From Arenicola marina (taxonomy: Eukaryota > Annelida > Polychaeta > Arenicolidae): 64,000 nt of DNA. The stretch covers positions 27,946,352-28,010,351 of the forward strand of contig OZ025257.1 of NCBI GenBank assembly GCA_964019135.1. Direction: 5' to 3'. Of this stretch, positions 24,093 to 38,339 are shown one piece after another. The notes under the pieces were generated by a model. That model made no database searches. It had not been told where the DNA came from and worked only from the letters and a program-made list of their open reading frames with translations. The stretch's first letter is position 1. Each line of letters opens with the position of its first letter. Both the position numbers and the translations under genes were made by a program.

Positions 24093-24639
24093 CGAGGCGA
24101 AAGGGAACACTGTTACCGCCCGCTTCACTCAGACACACGACCTGGCCTTGACACGAGGCGAAAGGGAACACTGTTACTGCCCGCTTCACTCAGACACACG
24201 ACCTGGCCTTGACACGAGGCGAAAGGGAACACTGTTACTGCCCGCTTCACTCAGACACACGACCTGGCCTAGACACGAGGCGAAAGGGAACACTGTTACT
24301 GCCCGCTTCACTCAGACACACGGCCTGGCCTAGACACGAGGCGAAAGGGAACACTGTTACTGCCCGCTTCACTCAGACACATGGCCTGGCTTAGACACGA
24401 GGCGAAAGGGAATACTGTTACTGCCCGCTTCACTCAGACACACGGCCTGGCCTAGACACGAGGCGAAAGGAAACACTGTTACTGCCCGCTTCACTCAGAC
24501 ACACGGCCTGGCCTAGACACGAGGCGAAAGGGAACACTGTTACTGCCCGCTTCACTAAGACACACGGCCTGGCCTAGACACGAGGCGAAAGGGAACACTG
24601 TTACTTCCCGCTTCACTAAGACACACGGCCTGGCCTAGA

Positions 24640-25730
24640 CACGATGCGAAAGGGAACACTGTTACTGCCCGCTTCACTCAGACACACGACCTGGCCTAGA
24701 CACGAGGCGAAAGGAAACACTGTTACTGCCCGCTTCACTCAGACACACGGCCTGGCCTAGACACGATGCGTAAGGGAACACTGTTACTGCCCGCTTCACT
24801 AAGACACACGGCCTGGCTTAGACACGAGGCGAAAGGGAATACTGTTACTGCCCGCTTCACTCAGACACACGGCCTGGCCTAGACACGAGGCGAAAGGGAA
24901 CACTGTTGCTGCCCGCTTCACTCAGACACACGGCCTGGCCTAGACACGAGGCGAAAGGGAACACTGTTACTGCCCGCTTCACTAAGACACACGGCCTGGC
25001 CTAGACACGAGGCGAAAGGGAACACTGTTACTGCCCGCTTCACTAAGACACACGGCCTGGCCTAGACACGAGGCGAAAGGGAACACTGTTACTGCCCGCT
25101 TCACTCAGACACACGGCCTGGCCTAGACACGAGGCGAAAGGGAACACTGTTACTGCCCGCTTCACTCAGACACACGGCCTGGCCTAGACACAATGCGTAA
25201 GGGAACACTGTTACTGCCCGCTTCACTCAGACACACGGCCTGGCCTAGACACGATGCGAAAGGGAACACTGTTACTGCCCGCTTCACTAAGACACACGGC
25301 CTGGCTTAGACACGAGGCGAAAGGGAACACTGTTACTGCCCGCTTCACTAAGACACACGACCTGGCCTAGACACCAGGCGAAAGGGAACACTGTTACTGC
25401 CCGCTTCACTCAGACACACGGCCTGGCCTAGACACGAGGCGAAAGGAAACACTGTTACTGCCCGCTTCACTCAGACACACGGCCTGGCCTAGACACGAGG
25501 CGAAAGGGAACACTGTTACTGCCCGCTTCACTAAGACACACGGCCTGACCTAGACACGAGGCGAAAGGGAACACTGTTACTGCCCGCTTCACTCAGACAC
25601 ACGGCCTGGCCTAGACACGAGGCGAAAGGGAACACTGTTACTGCCCGCTTCACTAAGACACACGGCCTGGCCTAGACACGAGGCGAAAGGGAACACTGTT
25701 ACTTCCCGCTTCACTCAGACACACGGCCTG
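24640..25730. repeat. Array 3 1220-bp (20-unit) higher-order repeat, copy 1
   Basis: The pattern of variant units recurs 1220 bp downstream. Markers are the GATGCGAAAG unit (24642/25862), ACTGTTGCT (24901/26121), ACACCAGG (25371/26591) and TACTTCCC (25700/26920). A few single-base differences separate the copies, such as CACAATGCG at 25191 versus CACGATGCG at 26411. Confidence 0.75.
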
Positions 25731-25859
25731 GCCTAGACACGAGGCGAAAGGGAACACTGTTACTGCCCGCTTCACTAAGACACACGGCCTGGCCTAGACA
25801 CGAGGCGAAAGGGAACACTGTTACTGCCCGCTTCACTAAGACACACGGCCTGGCCTAGA

Positions 25860-26950
25860 CACGATGCGAAAGGGAACACTGTTACTGCCCGCTTCACTCA
25901 GACACACGACCTGGCCTAGACACGAGGCGAAAGGAAACACTGTTACTGCCCGCTTCACTCAGACACACGGCCTGGCCTAGACACGATGCGTAAGGGAACA
26001 CTGTTACTGCCCGCTTCACTAAGACACACGGCCTGGCTTAGACACGAGGCGAAAGGGAATACTGTTACTGCCCGCTTCACTCAGACACACGGCCTGGCCT
26101 AGACACGAGGCGAAAGGGAACACTGTTGCTGCCCGCTTCACTCAGACACACGGCCTGGCCTAGACACGAGGCGAAAGGGAACACTGTTACTGCCCGCTTC
26201 ACTAAGACACACGGCCTGGCCTAGACACGAGGCGAAAGGGAACACTGTTACTGCCCGCTTCACTAAGACACACGGCCTGGCCTAGACACGAGGCGAAAGG
26301 GAACACTGTTACTGCCCGCTTCACTCAGACACACGGCCTGGCCTAGACACGAGGCGAAAGGGAACACTGTTACTGCCCGCTTCACTCAGACACACGGCCT
26401 GGCCTAGACACGATGCGTAAGGGAACACTGTTACTGCCCGCTTCACTCAGACACACGGCCTGGCCTAGACACGATGCGAAAGGGAACACTGTTACTGCCC
26501 GCTTCACTAAGACACACGGCCTGGCTTAGACACGAGGCGAAAGGGAACACTGTTACTGCCCGCTTCACTAAGACACACGACCTGGCCTAGACACCAGGCG
26601 AAAGAGAACACTGTTACTGCCCGCTTCACTCAGACACACGGCCTGGCCTAGACACGAGGCGAAAGGAAACACTGTTACTGCCCGCTTCACTCAGACACAC
26701 GGCCTGGCCTAGACACGAGGCGAAAGGGAACACTGTTACTGCCCGCTTCACTAAGACACACGGCCTGGCCTAGACACGAGGCGAAAGGGAACACTGTTAC
26801 TGCCCGCTTCACTCAGACACACGGCCTGGCCTAGACACGAGGCGAAAGGGAACACTGTTACTGCCCGCTTCACTAAGACACACGGCCTGGCCTAGACACG
26901 AGGCGAAAGGGAACACTGTTACTTCCCGCTTCACTCAGACACACGGCCTG
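25860..26950. repeat. Array 3 1220-bp higher-order repeat, copy 2
   Basis: This is the partner of about 24640-25730. The match fails after 26950, where this copy has GCCTGGACAC. Its right part also belongs to the larger block duplicated at a 12011-bp offset, so the duplications are nested. Confidence 0.75.
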
Positions 26951-29900
26951 GCCTGGACACGAGGCGAAAGGGAACAATGTTACTGCCCGCTTCACTCAGA
27001 CACACGGCCTGGCCTAGACACGAGGCGAAAGGGAACACTGTTACTGCCCGCTTCACTCAGACACACGGCCTGGCCTAGACACGATGCGTAAGGGAACACT
27101 GTTACTGCCCGCTTCACTAAGACACACGGCCTGGCCTAGACACGAGGCGAAAGGGACACTGTTACTGCCCGCTTCACTAAGACACACGGCCTGGCCTAGA
27201 CACGATGCGTAAGGGAACACTGTTACTGCCCGCTTCACTCAGACACATGGCCTGGCCTAGACACGAGGCGAAAGGGAATACTGTTACTGCCCGCTTCACT
27301 CAGACACACGGCCTGGCCTAGACACGATGCGTAAGGGAACACTGTTACTGCCGGCTTCACTAAGACACACGGCCTGGCCTAGACACGAGGCGAAAGGGAC
27401 ACTGTTACTGCCCGCTTCACTAAGACACACGGCCTGGCCTAGACACGAGGCGAAAGGGACACTGTTACTGCCCGCTTCACTAAGACACACGGCCTGGCCT
27501 AGACACGAGGCGAAAGGGAACACTGTTACTGCCCGCTTCACTAAGACACACGGCCTGGCCTAGACACGAGGCGAAAGGGAATACTGTTACTGCCCGCTTC
27601 ACTCAGACACACGGCCTGGCCTAGACACGAGGCGAAAGGGAACACTGTTACTGCCCGCTTCACTAAGACACACGGCCTGGCCTAGACACGAGGCGAAAGG
27701 GAACACTGTTACTTCCCGCTTCACTCAGACACACGGCCTGGCCTAGACACGAGGCGAAAGGGAATACTGTTACTGCCCGCTTCACTCAGACACACGGCCT
27801 GGCCTAGACACGAGGCGAAAGGGAACACTGTTACTGCCCGCTTCACTCAGACACACGGCCTGGCCTAGACACGAGGCGAAAGGGAATACTGTTACTGCCC
27901 GCTTCACTCAGACACACGGCCTGGCCTAGACACGAGGCGAAAGGGAACACTGTTACTGCCCGCTTCACTCAGACACACGGCCTGGCCTAGACACGAGGCG
28001 AAAGGGAACACTGTTACTGCCCGCTTCACTCAGACACACGGCCTGGCCTAGACACGAGCCGAAAGGGAATACTGTTACTGCCCGCTTCACTCAGACACAC
28101 GGCCTGGCCTAGACACGAGGTGAAAGGGAACACTGTTACTGCCCGCTTCACTCAGACACACGGCCTGGCCTAGACACGAGGCGAAAGGGAATACTGTTAC
28201 TGCCCGCTTCACTCAGACACACGGCCTGGCCTAGACACGAGGCGAAAGGGAACACTGTTACTGCCCGCTTCACTAAGACACACGGCCTGGCCTAGACACG
28301 AGGCGAAAGGGAACACTGTTACTGCCCGCTTTACTAAGACACACGGCCTGGCCTAGACACGAGGCGAAAGGGAACACTGTTACTGCCCGCTTCACTCAGA
28401 CACACGGCCTGGCCTAGACACGAGGCGAAAGGGAACACTGTTACTGCCCGCTTCACTAAGACACACGGCCTGGCCTAGACACGAGGCGAAAGGGAATACT
28501 GTTACTGCCCGCTTCACTCAGACAGACGGCCTGGCCTAGACACGAGGCGAAAGGGAACACTGTTACTGCCCGCTTCACTCAGACACACGGCCTGGCCTAG
28601 ACACGAGGCGAAAGGAAACACTGTTACTGCCCGCTTCACTCAGACACACGGCCTGGCCTAGACACGATGCGAAAGGGAACACTGTTACTGCCCGCTTCAC
28701 TCAGACACACGGCCTGGCTTAGACACGAGGCGAAAGGGAATACTGTTACTGCCCGCTTCAGTCAGACACACGACCTGGCCTAGACACGATGCGTAAGGGA
28801 ACACTGTTACTGCCCGCTTCACTCAGACACACGGCCTGGCTTAGACACGATGCGTAAGGGAACACTGTTACTGCCCGCTTCTCTAAGACACACGGCCTGG
28901 CCTAGACACGAGGCGAAAGGGAACACTGTTACTGCCCGCTTCACTAAGACACACGGCCTGGCCTAGACACGAGGCGAAAGGGACACTGTTACTGCCCGCT
29001 TCACTAAGACACACGGCCTGGCTTAGACACGAGGCGAAAGGGAATACTGTTACTGCCCGCTTCACTCAGACACACGGCCTGGCCTAGACACGAGGCGAAA
29101 GGGAACACTGTTACTGCCCGCTTCACTCAGACACACGGCCTGGCCTAGACACGATGCGTAAGGGAACACTGTTACTGCCCGCTTCACTCAGACACACGAC
29201 CTGGCCTGGACACGATGCGTAAGGGAACACTGTTACTGCCCGCTTCACTAAGACACACGGCCTGGCCTAGACACGAGGCGTAAGCGAACACTGTTACTGC
29301 CCGCTTCACTCAGACACACGGCCTGGCTTAGACACGAGGCGAAAGGGAACACTGTTACTGCCCGCTTCACTCAGACACACGGCCTGGCCTGGACACGATG
29401 CGTAAGGGAACACTGTTACTGCCCGCTTCACTCAGACACACGGCCTGGCTTAGACACGAGGCGAAAGGGAACACTGTTACTGCCCGCTTCACTCAGACAC
29501 ACGGCCTGGCCTAGACACGAGGCGTAAGCGAACACTGTTACTGCCCGCTTCACTCAGACACACGGCCTGGCTTAGACACGAGGCGAAAGGGAACACTGTT
29601 ACTGCCCGCTTCACTCAGACACACGGCCTGGCCTGGACACGATGCGTAAGGGAACACTGTTACTGCCCGCTTCACTCAGACACACGGCCTGGCTTAGACA
29701 CGAGGCGAAAGGGAACACTGTTACTGCCCGCTTCACTAAGACACACGGCCTGGCCTAGACACGAGGCGTAAGCGAACACTGTTACTGCCCGCTTCACTCA
29801 GACACACGGCCTGGCTTAGACACGAGGCGAAAGGGAACACTGTTACTGCCCGCTTCACTCAGACACACGGCCTGGCCTGGACACGATGCGTAAGGGAACA

Positions 29901-30300
29901 CTGTTACTGCCCGCTTCACTAAGACACACGGCCTGGCCTAGACACGAGGCGTAAGCGAACACTGTTACTGCCCGCTTCACTCAGACACACGGCCTGGCTT
30001 AGACACGAGGCGAAAGGGAACACTGTTACTGCCCGCTTCACTCAGACACACGGCCTGGCCTAGACACGATGCGTAAGGGAACACTGTTACTGCCCGCTTC
30101 ACTAAGACACACGGCCTGGCCTAGACACGAGGCGAAAGGGAACACTGTTACTGCCCGCTTCACTCAGACACACGGCCTGGCCTAGACACGAGGCGAAAGG
30201 GAACACTGTTACTGCCCGCTTCACTAAGACACACGGCCTGGCCTACACACGATGCGTAAGGGAACACTGTTACTGCCCGCTTCACTAAGACACACGGCCT
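26330..30300. repeat. Array 3 large duplicated block (12011-bp offset), copy 1
   Basis: About 4 kb recurs at 38340-42310, an offset of 197 units less six bases. Markers are GATGCGTAAG (26411/38422), CACCAGGCG with AAAGAGAAC (26592/38603), GCCTGGACAC with AACAATG (26951/38962) and GCCTACACAC (30241/42252). Runs of 60-bp units also fall at matching positions. A few differences exist, for example GATGCGTAAG at 27338 versus GATGCGCAAG at 39349, and TACTTCCC at 27710 versus TACTGCCC at 39721. Confidence 0.85.
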
Positions 30301-31714
30301 GGCCTAGACACGAGGCGAAAGGGAACACTGTTACTGCCCGCTTCACTAAGACACACGGCCTGGCCTAGACACGAGGCGAAAGGGAACACTGTTACTGCCC
30401 GCTTCACTAAGACACACGGCCTGGCCTAGACACGAGGCGAAAGGGAACACTGTTACTGCCCGCTTCACTCAGACACACGGCCTGGCCTAGACACGAGGCG
30501 AAAGGGAACACTGTTACTGCCCGCTTCACTAAGACACACGGCCTGGCCTAGACACGAGGCGAAAGGGAACACTGTTACTGCCCGCTTCACTCAGACACAC
30601 GGCCTGGCCTAGACACGAGGCGAAAGGGAACACTGTTACTGCCCGCTTCACTCAGACACACGGCCTGGCCTAGACACGAGGCGAAAAGGAACATTGTTAC
30701 TGCCTGCTTCACTTAGACACACGGCCTGGCCTACACACGATGCGTAAGGGAACACTGTTACTTCCCGCTTCACTAAGACACACGGCCTGGCCTAGACACG
30801 AGGCGAAAGGGAACACTGTTACTGCCCGCTTCACTCAGACACACGGCCTGGCTTAGACACGAAACGAAAGGGAATACTGTTACTGCCCGCTTCACTCAGA
30901 CACACGGCCTGGCCTAGACACGAGGCGAAAGGAAACACTGTTACTGCCCGCTTCACTCAGACACACGGCCTGGCCTAGACACGAGGCGAAAGGGAACACT
31001 GTTACTGCCTGCTTCACTCAGACACACGGCCTGGCCTAGACACGATGCGTAAGGGAACACTGTTACTGCCCGCTTCACTCAGACACACGGCCTGGCCTAG
31101 ACACGATGCGTAAGGGAACACCGTTACTGCCCGCTTCACTAAGACACACGGCCTGGCTTAGACACGAGGCGAAAGGTAATACTGTTACTGCCCGCTTCAC
31201 TCAGACACACGGCCTGGCCTAGACACGAGGCGAAAGGAAACACTGTTACTGCCCGCTTCACTCAGACACACGGCCTGGCCTAGACACGAGGCGAAAGGGA
31301 ACACTGTTACTGCCCGCTTCACTAAGACACACGGCCTGGCCTAGACACGAGGCGAAAGGGAACACTGTTACTGCCCGCTTCACTAAGACACACGGCCTGG
31401 CCTAGACACGAGGCGAAAGGGAACACTGTTACTGCCCGCTTCACTCAGACACACGGCCTGGCCTAGACACGAGGCGAAAGGGAACACTGTTACTGCCCGC
31501 TTCACTAAGACACACGGCCTGGCCTAGACACGATGCGTAAGGGAACACTGTTACTGCCCGCTTCACTAAGACACACGACCTGGCCTAGACACGAGGCGAA
31601 AGGGAACACTGTTACTGCCCGCTTCACTCAGACACACGGCCTGGCCTAGACACGAGGCGAAAGGAAACACTGTTACTGCCCGCTTCACTCAGACACACGG
31701 CCTGGCTTAGACAC

Positions 31715-33117
31715 GAAACGAAAGGGAATACTGTTACTGCCCGCTTCACTCAGACACACGGCCTGGCCTAGACACGAGGCGAAAGGAAACACTGTTACTG
31801 CCCGCTTCACTCAGACACACGGCCTGGCCTAGACACGAGGCGAAAGGGAACACTGTTACTGCCTGCTTCACTCAGACACACGGCCTGGCCTAGACACGAT
31901 GCGTAAGGGAACACCGTTACTGCCCGCTTCACTAAGACACACGGCCTGGCTTAGACACGAGGCGAAAGGTAATACTGTTACTGCCCGCTTCACTCAGACA
32001 CACGGCCTGGCCTAGACACGAGGCGAAAGGAAACACTGTTACTGCCCGCTTCACTCAGACACACGGCCTGGCCTAGACACGAGGCGAAAGGGAACACTGT
32101 TACTGCCCGCTTCACTAAGACACACGGCCTGGCCTAGACACGAGGCGAAAGGGAACACTGTTACTGCCCGCTTCACTAAGACACACGGCCTGGCCTAGAC
32201 ACGAGGCGAAAGGGAACACTGTTACTGCCCGCTTCACTCAGACACACGGCCTGGCCTAGACACGAGGCGAAAGGGAACACTGTTACTGCCCGCTTCACTA
32301 AGACACACGGCCTGGCCTAGACACGATGCGTAAGGGAACACTGTTACTGCCCGCTTCACTAAGACACACGACCTGGCCTAGACACGAGTCGAAAGGGAAC
32401 ACTGTTACTGCCCGCTTCACTCAGACACACGGCCTGGCCTAGACACGAGGCGAAAGGGAGCACTGTTACTGCCCGCTTCACTCAGGCACACGACCTTGCA
32501 TAGACACGAGGCGAAAGGGAACACTGTTACTGCCCGCTTCACTCAGACACACGACCTGGCCTAGACACGATGCAAAAGGGAGCACTGTTACTGCCCGCTT
32601 CACTAAGACACAAGGCCTGGCCTAGACACGAGGCGAAAGGGAACACTGTTACTGCCCGCTTCACTCAGACACACGACCTGGCCTAGAGACGAGGCGAAAG
32701 GGAACACTGTTACTGCCCGCTTCACTAAGACACACGGCCTGGCCTAGACACGAGGCGAAAGGGAACACTGTTACTTCCCGCTTCACTAAGACACACGGCC
32801 TGGCCTAGACATGAGGCGAAAGGAAACACTGTTACTGCCCGCTTCACTAAGACACACGGCCTGGCCTAGACACGAGGCGAAAGGAAACACTGTTACTGCC
32901 CGCTTCACTCAGAAACACGACCTGGCCTAGACACGAGGCGAAAGGAAACACTGTTACTGCCCGCTTCACTCAGACACACGGCCTGGCCTAGACATGAGGC
33001 GAAAGGAAACACTGTTACTGCCCGCTTCACTAAGACACACGGCCTGGCCTAGACACGAGGCGAAAGGAAACACTGTTACTGCCCGCTTCACTCAGACACA
33101 CGGCCTGGCTTAGACAC
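31715..33117. repeat. Array 3 1403-bp (23-unit) higher-order repeat, copy 1
   Basis: The GAAACGAAAG unit at 31715 and the CTTGCATAG unit at 32495 recur 1403 bp downstream at 33118 and 33898. Units in between, such as GAACACCGTTAC, GGTAATACTG, AGTCGAAAG and AAACACGACC, follow in the same order. The same 23-unit block appears again at about 35800-37202 and 37203-38100. It is therefore present at least four times, the last partial. Confidence 0.8.
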
Positions 33118-34330
33118 GAAACGAAAGGGAATACTGTTACTGCCCGCTTCACTCAGACACACGGCCTGGCCTAGACACGAGGCGAAAGGAAACACTGTTA
33201 CTGCCCGCTTCACTCAGACACACGGCCTGGCCTAGACACGAGGCGAAAGGGAACACTGTTACTGCCTGCTTCACTCAGACACACGGCCTGGCCTAGACAC
33301 GATGCGTAAGGGAACACCGTTACTGCCCGCTTCACTAAGACACACGGCCTGGCTTAGACACGAGGCGAAAGGTAATACTGTTACTGCCCGCTTCACTCAG
33401 ACACACGGCCTGGCCTAGACACGAGGCGAAAGGAAACACTGTTACTGCCCGCTTCACTCAGACACACGGCCTGGCCTAGACACGAGGCGAAAGGGAACAC
33501 TGTTACTGCCCGCTTCACTAAGACACACGGCCTGGCCTAGACACGAGGCGAAAGGGAACACTGTTACTGCCCGCTTCACTAAGACACACGGCCTGGCCTA
33601 GACACGAGGCGAAAGGGAACACTGTTACTGCCCGCTTCACTCAGACACACGGCCTGGCCTAGACACGAGGCGAAAGGGAACACTGTTACTGCCCGCTTCA
33701 CTAAGACACACGGCCTGGCCTAGACACGATGCGTAAGGGAACACTGTTACTGCCCGCTTCACTAAGACACACGACCTGGCCTAGACACGAGTCGAAAGGG
33801 AACACTGTTACTGCCCGCTTCACTCAGACACACGGCCTGGCCTAGACACGAGGCGAAAGGGAGCACTGTTACTGCCCGCTTCACTCAGGCACACGACCTT
33901 GCATAGACACGAGGCGAAAGGGAACACTGTTACTGCCCGCTTCACTCAGACACACGACCTGGCCTAGACACGATGCAAAAGGGAGCACTGTTACTGCCCG
34001 CTTCACTAAGACACAAGGCCTGGCCTAGACACGAGGCGAAAGGGAACACTGTTACTGCCCGCTTCACTCAGACACACGACCTGGCCTAGAGACGAGGCGA
34101 AAGGGAACACTGTTACTGCCCGCTTCACTAAGACACACGGCCTGGCCTAGACACGAGGCGAAAGGGAACACTGTTACTTCCCGCTTCACTAAGACACACG
34201 GCCTGGCCTAGACATGAGGCGAAAGGAAACACTGTTACTGCCCGCTTCACTAAGACACACGGCCTGGCCTAGACACGAGGCGAAAGGAAACACTGTTACT
34301 GCCCGCTTCACTCAGAAACACGACCTGGCC
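33118..34330. repeat. Array 3 23-unit repeat, copy 2
   Basis: This is the direct tandem neighbour of 31715-33117 with the same ordered variants. It ends where AAACACGACC is followed by GAAAGGGAACACTG rather than GAAAGGAAACACTG, after which a different block (shared with 38270-39370) begins. Confidence 0.75.
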
Positions 34331-35799
34331 TAGACACGAGGCGAAAGGGAACACTGTTACTGCCCGCTTCACTAAGACACACGGCCTGGCCTAGACACGA
34401 GGCTAAAGGGAACACTGTTACTGCCCGCTTCACTCAGACACACGACCTGGCCTAGACACGAGGCGAAAGGGAACACTGTTACTGCCCGCTTCACTCAGAC
34501 ACACGACCTGGCCTAGACACGAGGCGAAAGGGAACACTGTTACTGCCCGCTTCACTCAGACACACGGCCTGGCCTAGACACGAGGCGAAAGGGAACACTG
34601 TTACTGCCCGCTTCACTCAGACACACGGCCTGGCCTAGACACGATGCGTAAGGGAACACTGTTACTGCCCGCTTCACTCAGACACACGGCCTGGCCTAGA
34701 CACGATGCGAAAGGGAACACTGTTACTGCCCGCTTCACTAAGACACACGGCCTGGCTTAGACACGAGGCGAAAGGGAACACTGTTACTGCCCGCTTCACT
34801 AAGACACACGACCTGGCCTAGACACCAGGCGAAAGAGAACACTGTTACTGCCCGCTTCACTCAGACACACGGCCTGGCCTAGACACGAGGCGAAAGGAAA
34901 CACTGTTACTGCCCGCTTCACTCAGACACACGGCCTGGCCTAGACACGAGGCGAAAGGGAACACTGTTACTGCCCGCTTCACTAAGACACACGGCCTGGC
35001 CTAGACACGAGGCGAAAGGGAACACTGTTACTGCCCGCTTCACTCAGACACACGGCCTGGCCTAGACACGAGGCGAAAGGGAACACTGTTACTGCCCGCT
35101 TCACTAAGACACACGGCCTGGCCTAGACACGAGGCGAAAGGGAACACTGTTACTTCCCGCTTCACTCAGACACACGGCCTGGCCTGGACACGAGGCGAAA
35201 GGGAACAATGTTACTGCCCGCTTCACTCAGACACACGGCCTGGCCTAGACACGAGGCGAAAGGGAACACTGTTACTGCCCGCTTCACTCAGACACACGGC
35301 CTGGCCTAGACACGATGCGTAAGGGAACACTGTTACTGCCCGCTTCACTAAGACACACGGCCTGGCCTAGACACGAGGCGAAAGGGACACTGTTACTGCC
35401 CGCTTCACTAAGACACACGGCCTGGCCTAGACACGATGCGTAAGGGAACACTGTTACTGCCCGCTTCACTCAGACACATGGCCTGGCCTAGACACGAGGC
35501 GAAAGGGAATACTGTTACTGCCCGCTTCACTCAGACACACGGCCTGGCCTAGACACGATGCGCAAGGGAACACTGTTACTGCCGGCTTCACTAAGACACA
35601 CGGCCTGGCCTAGACACGAGGCGAAAGGGACACTGTTACTGCCCGCTTCACTAAGACACACGACCTGGCCTAGACACGAGGCGAAAGGGAACACTGTTAC
35701 TGCCCGCTTCACTCAGACACACGGCCTGGCCTAGACACGAGGCGAAAGGAAACACTGTTACTGCCCGCTTCACTCAGACACACGGCCTGGCTTAGACAC

Positions 35800-37202
35800 G
35801 AAACGAAAGGGAATACTGTTACTGCCCGCTTCACTCAGACACACGGCCTGGCCTAGACACGAGGCGAAAGGAAACACTGTTACTGCCCGCTTCACTCAGA
35901 CACACGGCCTGGCCTAGACACGAGGCGAAAGGGAACACTGTTACTGCCTGCTTCACTCAGACACACGGCCTGGCCTAGACACGATGCGTAAGGGAACACC
36001 GTTACTGCCCGCTTCACTAAGACACACGGCCTGGCTTAGACACGAGGCGAAAGGTAATACTGTTACTGCCCGCTTCACTCAGACACACGGCCTGGCCTAG
36101 ACACGAGGCGAAAGGAAACACTGTTACTGCCCGCTTCACTCAGACACACGGCCTGGCCTAGACACGAGGCGAAAGGGAACACTGTTACTGCCCGCTTCAC
36201 TAAGACACACGGCCTGGCCTAGACACGAGGCGAAAGGGAACACTGTTACTGCCCGCTTCACTAAGACACACGGCCTGGCCTAGACACGAGGCGAAAGGGA
36301 ACACTGTTACTGCCCGCTTCACTCAGACACACGGCCTGGCCTAGACACGAGGCGAAAGGGAACACTGTTACTGCCCGCTTCACTAAGACACACGGCCTGG
36401 CCTAGACACGATGCGTAAGGGAACACTGTTACTGCCCGCTTCACTAAGACACACGACCTGGCCTAGACACGAGTCGAAAGGGAACACTGTTACTGCCCGC
36501 TTCACTCAGACACACGGCCTGGCCTAGACACGAGGCGAAAGGGAGCACTGTTACTGCCCGCTTCACTCAGGCACACGACCTTGCATAGACACGAGGCGAA
36601 AGGGAACACTGTTACTGCCCGCTTCACTCAGACACACGACCTGGCCTAGACACGATGCAAAAGGGAGCACTGTTACTGCCCGCTTCACTAAGACACAAGG
36701 CCTGGCCTAGACACGAGGCGAAAGGGAACACTGTTACTGCCCGCTTCACTCAGACACACGACCTGGCCTAGAGACGAGGCGAAAGGGAACACTGTTACTG
36801 CCCGCTTCACTAAGACACACGGCCTGGCCTAGACACGAGGCGAAAGGGAACACTGTTACTTCCCGCTTCACTAAGACACACGGCCTGGCCTAGACATGAG
36901 GCGAAAGGAAACACTGTTACTGCCCGCTTCACTAAGACACACGGCCTGGCCTAGACACGAGGCGAAAGGAAACACTGTTACTGCCCGCTTCACTCAGAAA
37001 CACGACCTGGCCTAGACACGAGGCGAAAGGAAACACTGTTACTGCCCGCTTCACTCAGACACACGGCCTGGCCTAGACATGAGGCGAAAGGAAACACTGT
37101 TACTGCCCGCTTCACTAAGACACACGGCCTGGCCTAGACACGAGGCGAAAGGAAACACTGTTACTGCCCGCTTCACTCAGACACACGGCCTGGCTTAGAC
37201 AC
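35800..37202. repeat. Array 3 23-unit repeat, copy 3
   Basis: It repeats the ordered variants of 31715-33117. CTTGCATAG is at 36580, which is 2682 bp after the second copy's marker at 33898 (44 units less the two 60-bp units between). Confidence 0.75.
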
Positions 37203-38100
37203 GAAACGAAAGGGAATACTGTTACTGCCCGCTTCACTCAGACACACGGCCTGGCCTAGACACGAGGCGAAAGGAAACACTGTTACTGCCCGCTTCACTC
37301 AGACACACGGCCTGGCCTAGACACGAGGCGAAAGGGAACACTGTTACTGCCTGCTTCACTCAGACACACGGCCTGGCCTAGACACGATGCGTAAGGGAAC
37401 ACCGTTACTGCCCGCTTCACTAAGACACACGGCCTGGCTTAGACACGAGGCGAAAGGTAATACTGTTACTGCCCGCTTCACTCAGACACACGGCCTGGCC
37501 TAGACACGAGGCGAAAGGAAACACTGTTACTGCCCGCTTCACTCAGACACACGGCCTGGCCTAGACACGAGGCGAAAGGGAACACTGTTACTGCCCGCTT
37601 CACTAAGACACACGGCCTGGCCTAGACACGAGGCGAAAGGGAACACTGTTACTGCCCGCTTCACTAAGACACACGGCCTGGCCTAGACACGAGGCGAAAG
37701 GGAACACTGTTACTGCCCGCTTCACTCAGACACACGGCCTGGCCTAGACACGAGGCGAAAGGGAACACTGTTACTGCCCGCTTCACTAAGACACACGGCC
37801 TGGCCTAGACACGATGCGTAAGGGAACACTGTTACTGCCCGCTTCACTAAGACACACGACCTGGCCTAGACACGAGTCGAAAGGGAACACTGTTACTGCC
37901 CGCTTCACTCAGACACACGGCCTGGCCTAGACACGAGGCGAAAGGGAGCACTGTTACTGCCCGCTTCACTCAGGCACACGACCTTGCATAGACACGAGGC
38001 GAAAGGGAACACTGTTACTGCCCGCTTCACTCAGACACACGACCTGGCCTAGACACGATGCAAAAGGGAGCACTGTTACTGCCCGCTTCACTTAGACACA
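37203..38100. repeat. Array 3 23-unit repeat, copy 4 (partial)
   Basis: It starts at the GAAACGAAAG unit, with CTTGCATAG at 37983, again 1403 bp after its counterpart at 36580. It departs from the other copies around 38090, where CACTTAGACAC replaces CACTAAGACAC. Confidence 0.7.
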
Positions 38101-38339
38101 AGGCCTGGCCTAGACACGAGGCGAAAGGGAACACTGTTACTGCCCGCTTCACTCAGACACACGACCTGGCCTAGAGACGAGGCGAAAGGGAACACTGTTA
38201 CTGCCCGCTTCACTAAGACACACGACCTGGCCTAGACACGAGGCGAAAGGGAACACTGTTACTTCCCGCTTCACTCAGACACACGACCTGGCCTAGACAC
38301 GAGGCGAAAGGGAACACTGTTACTGCCCGCTTCACTCAG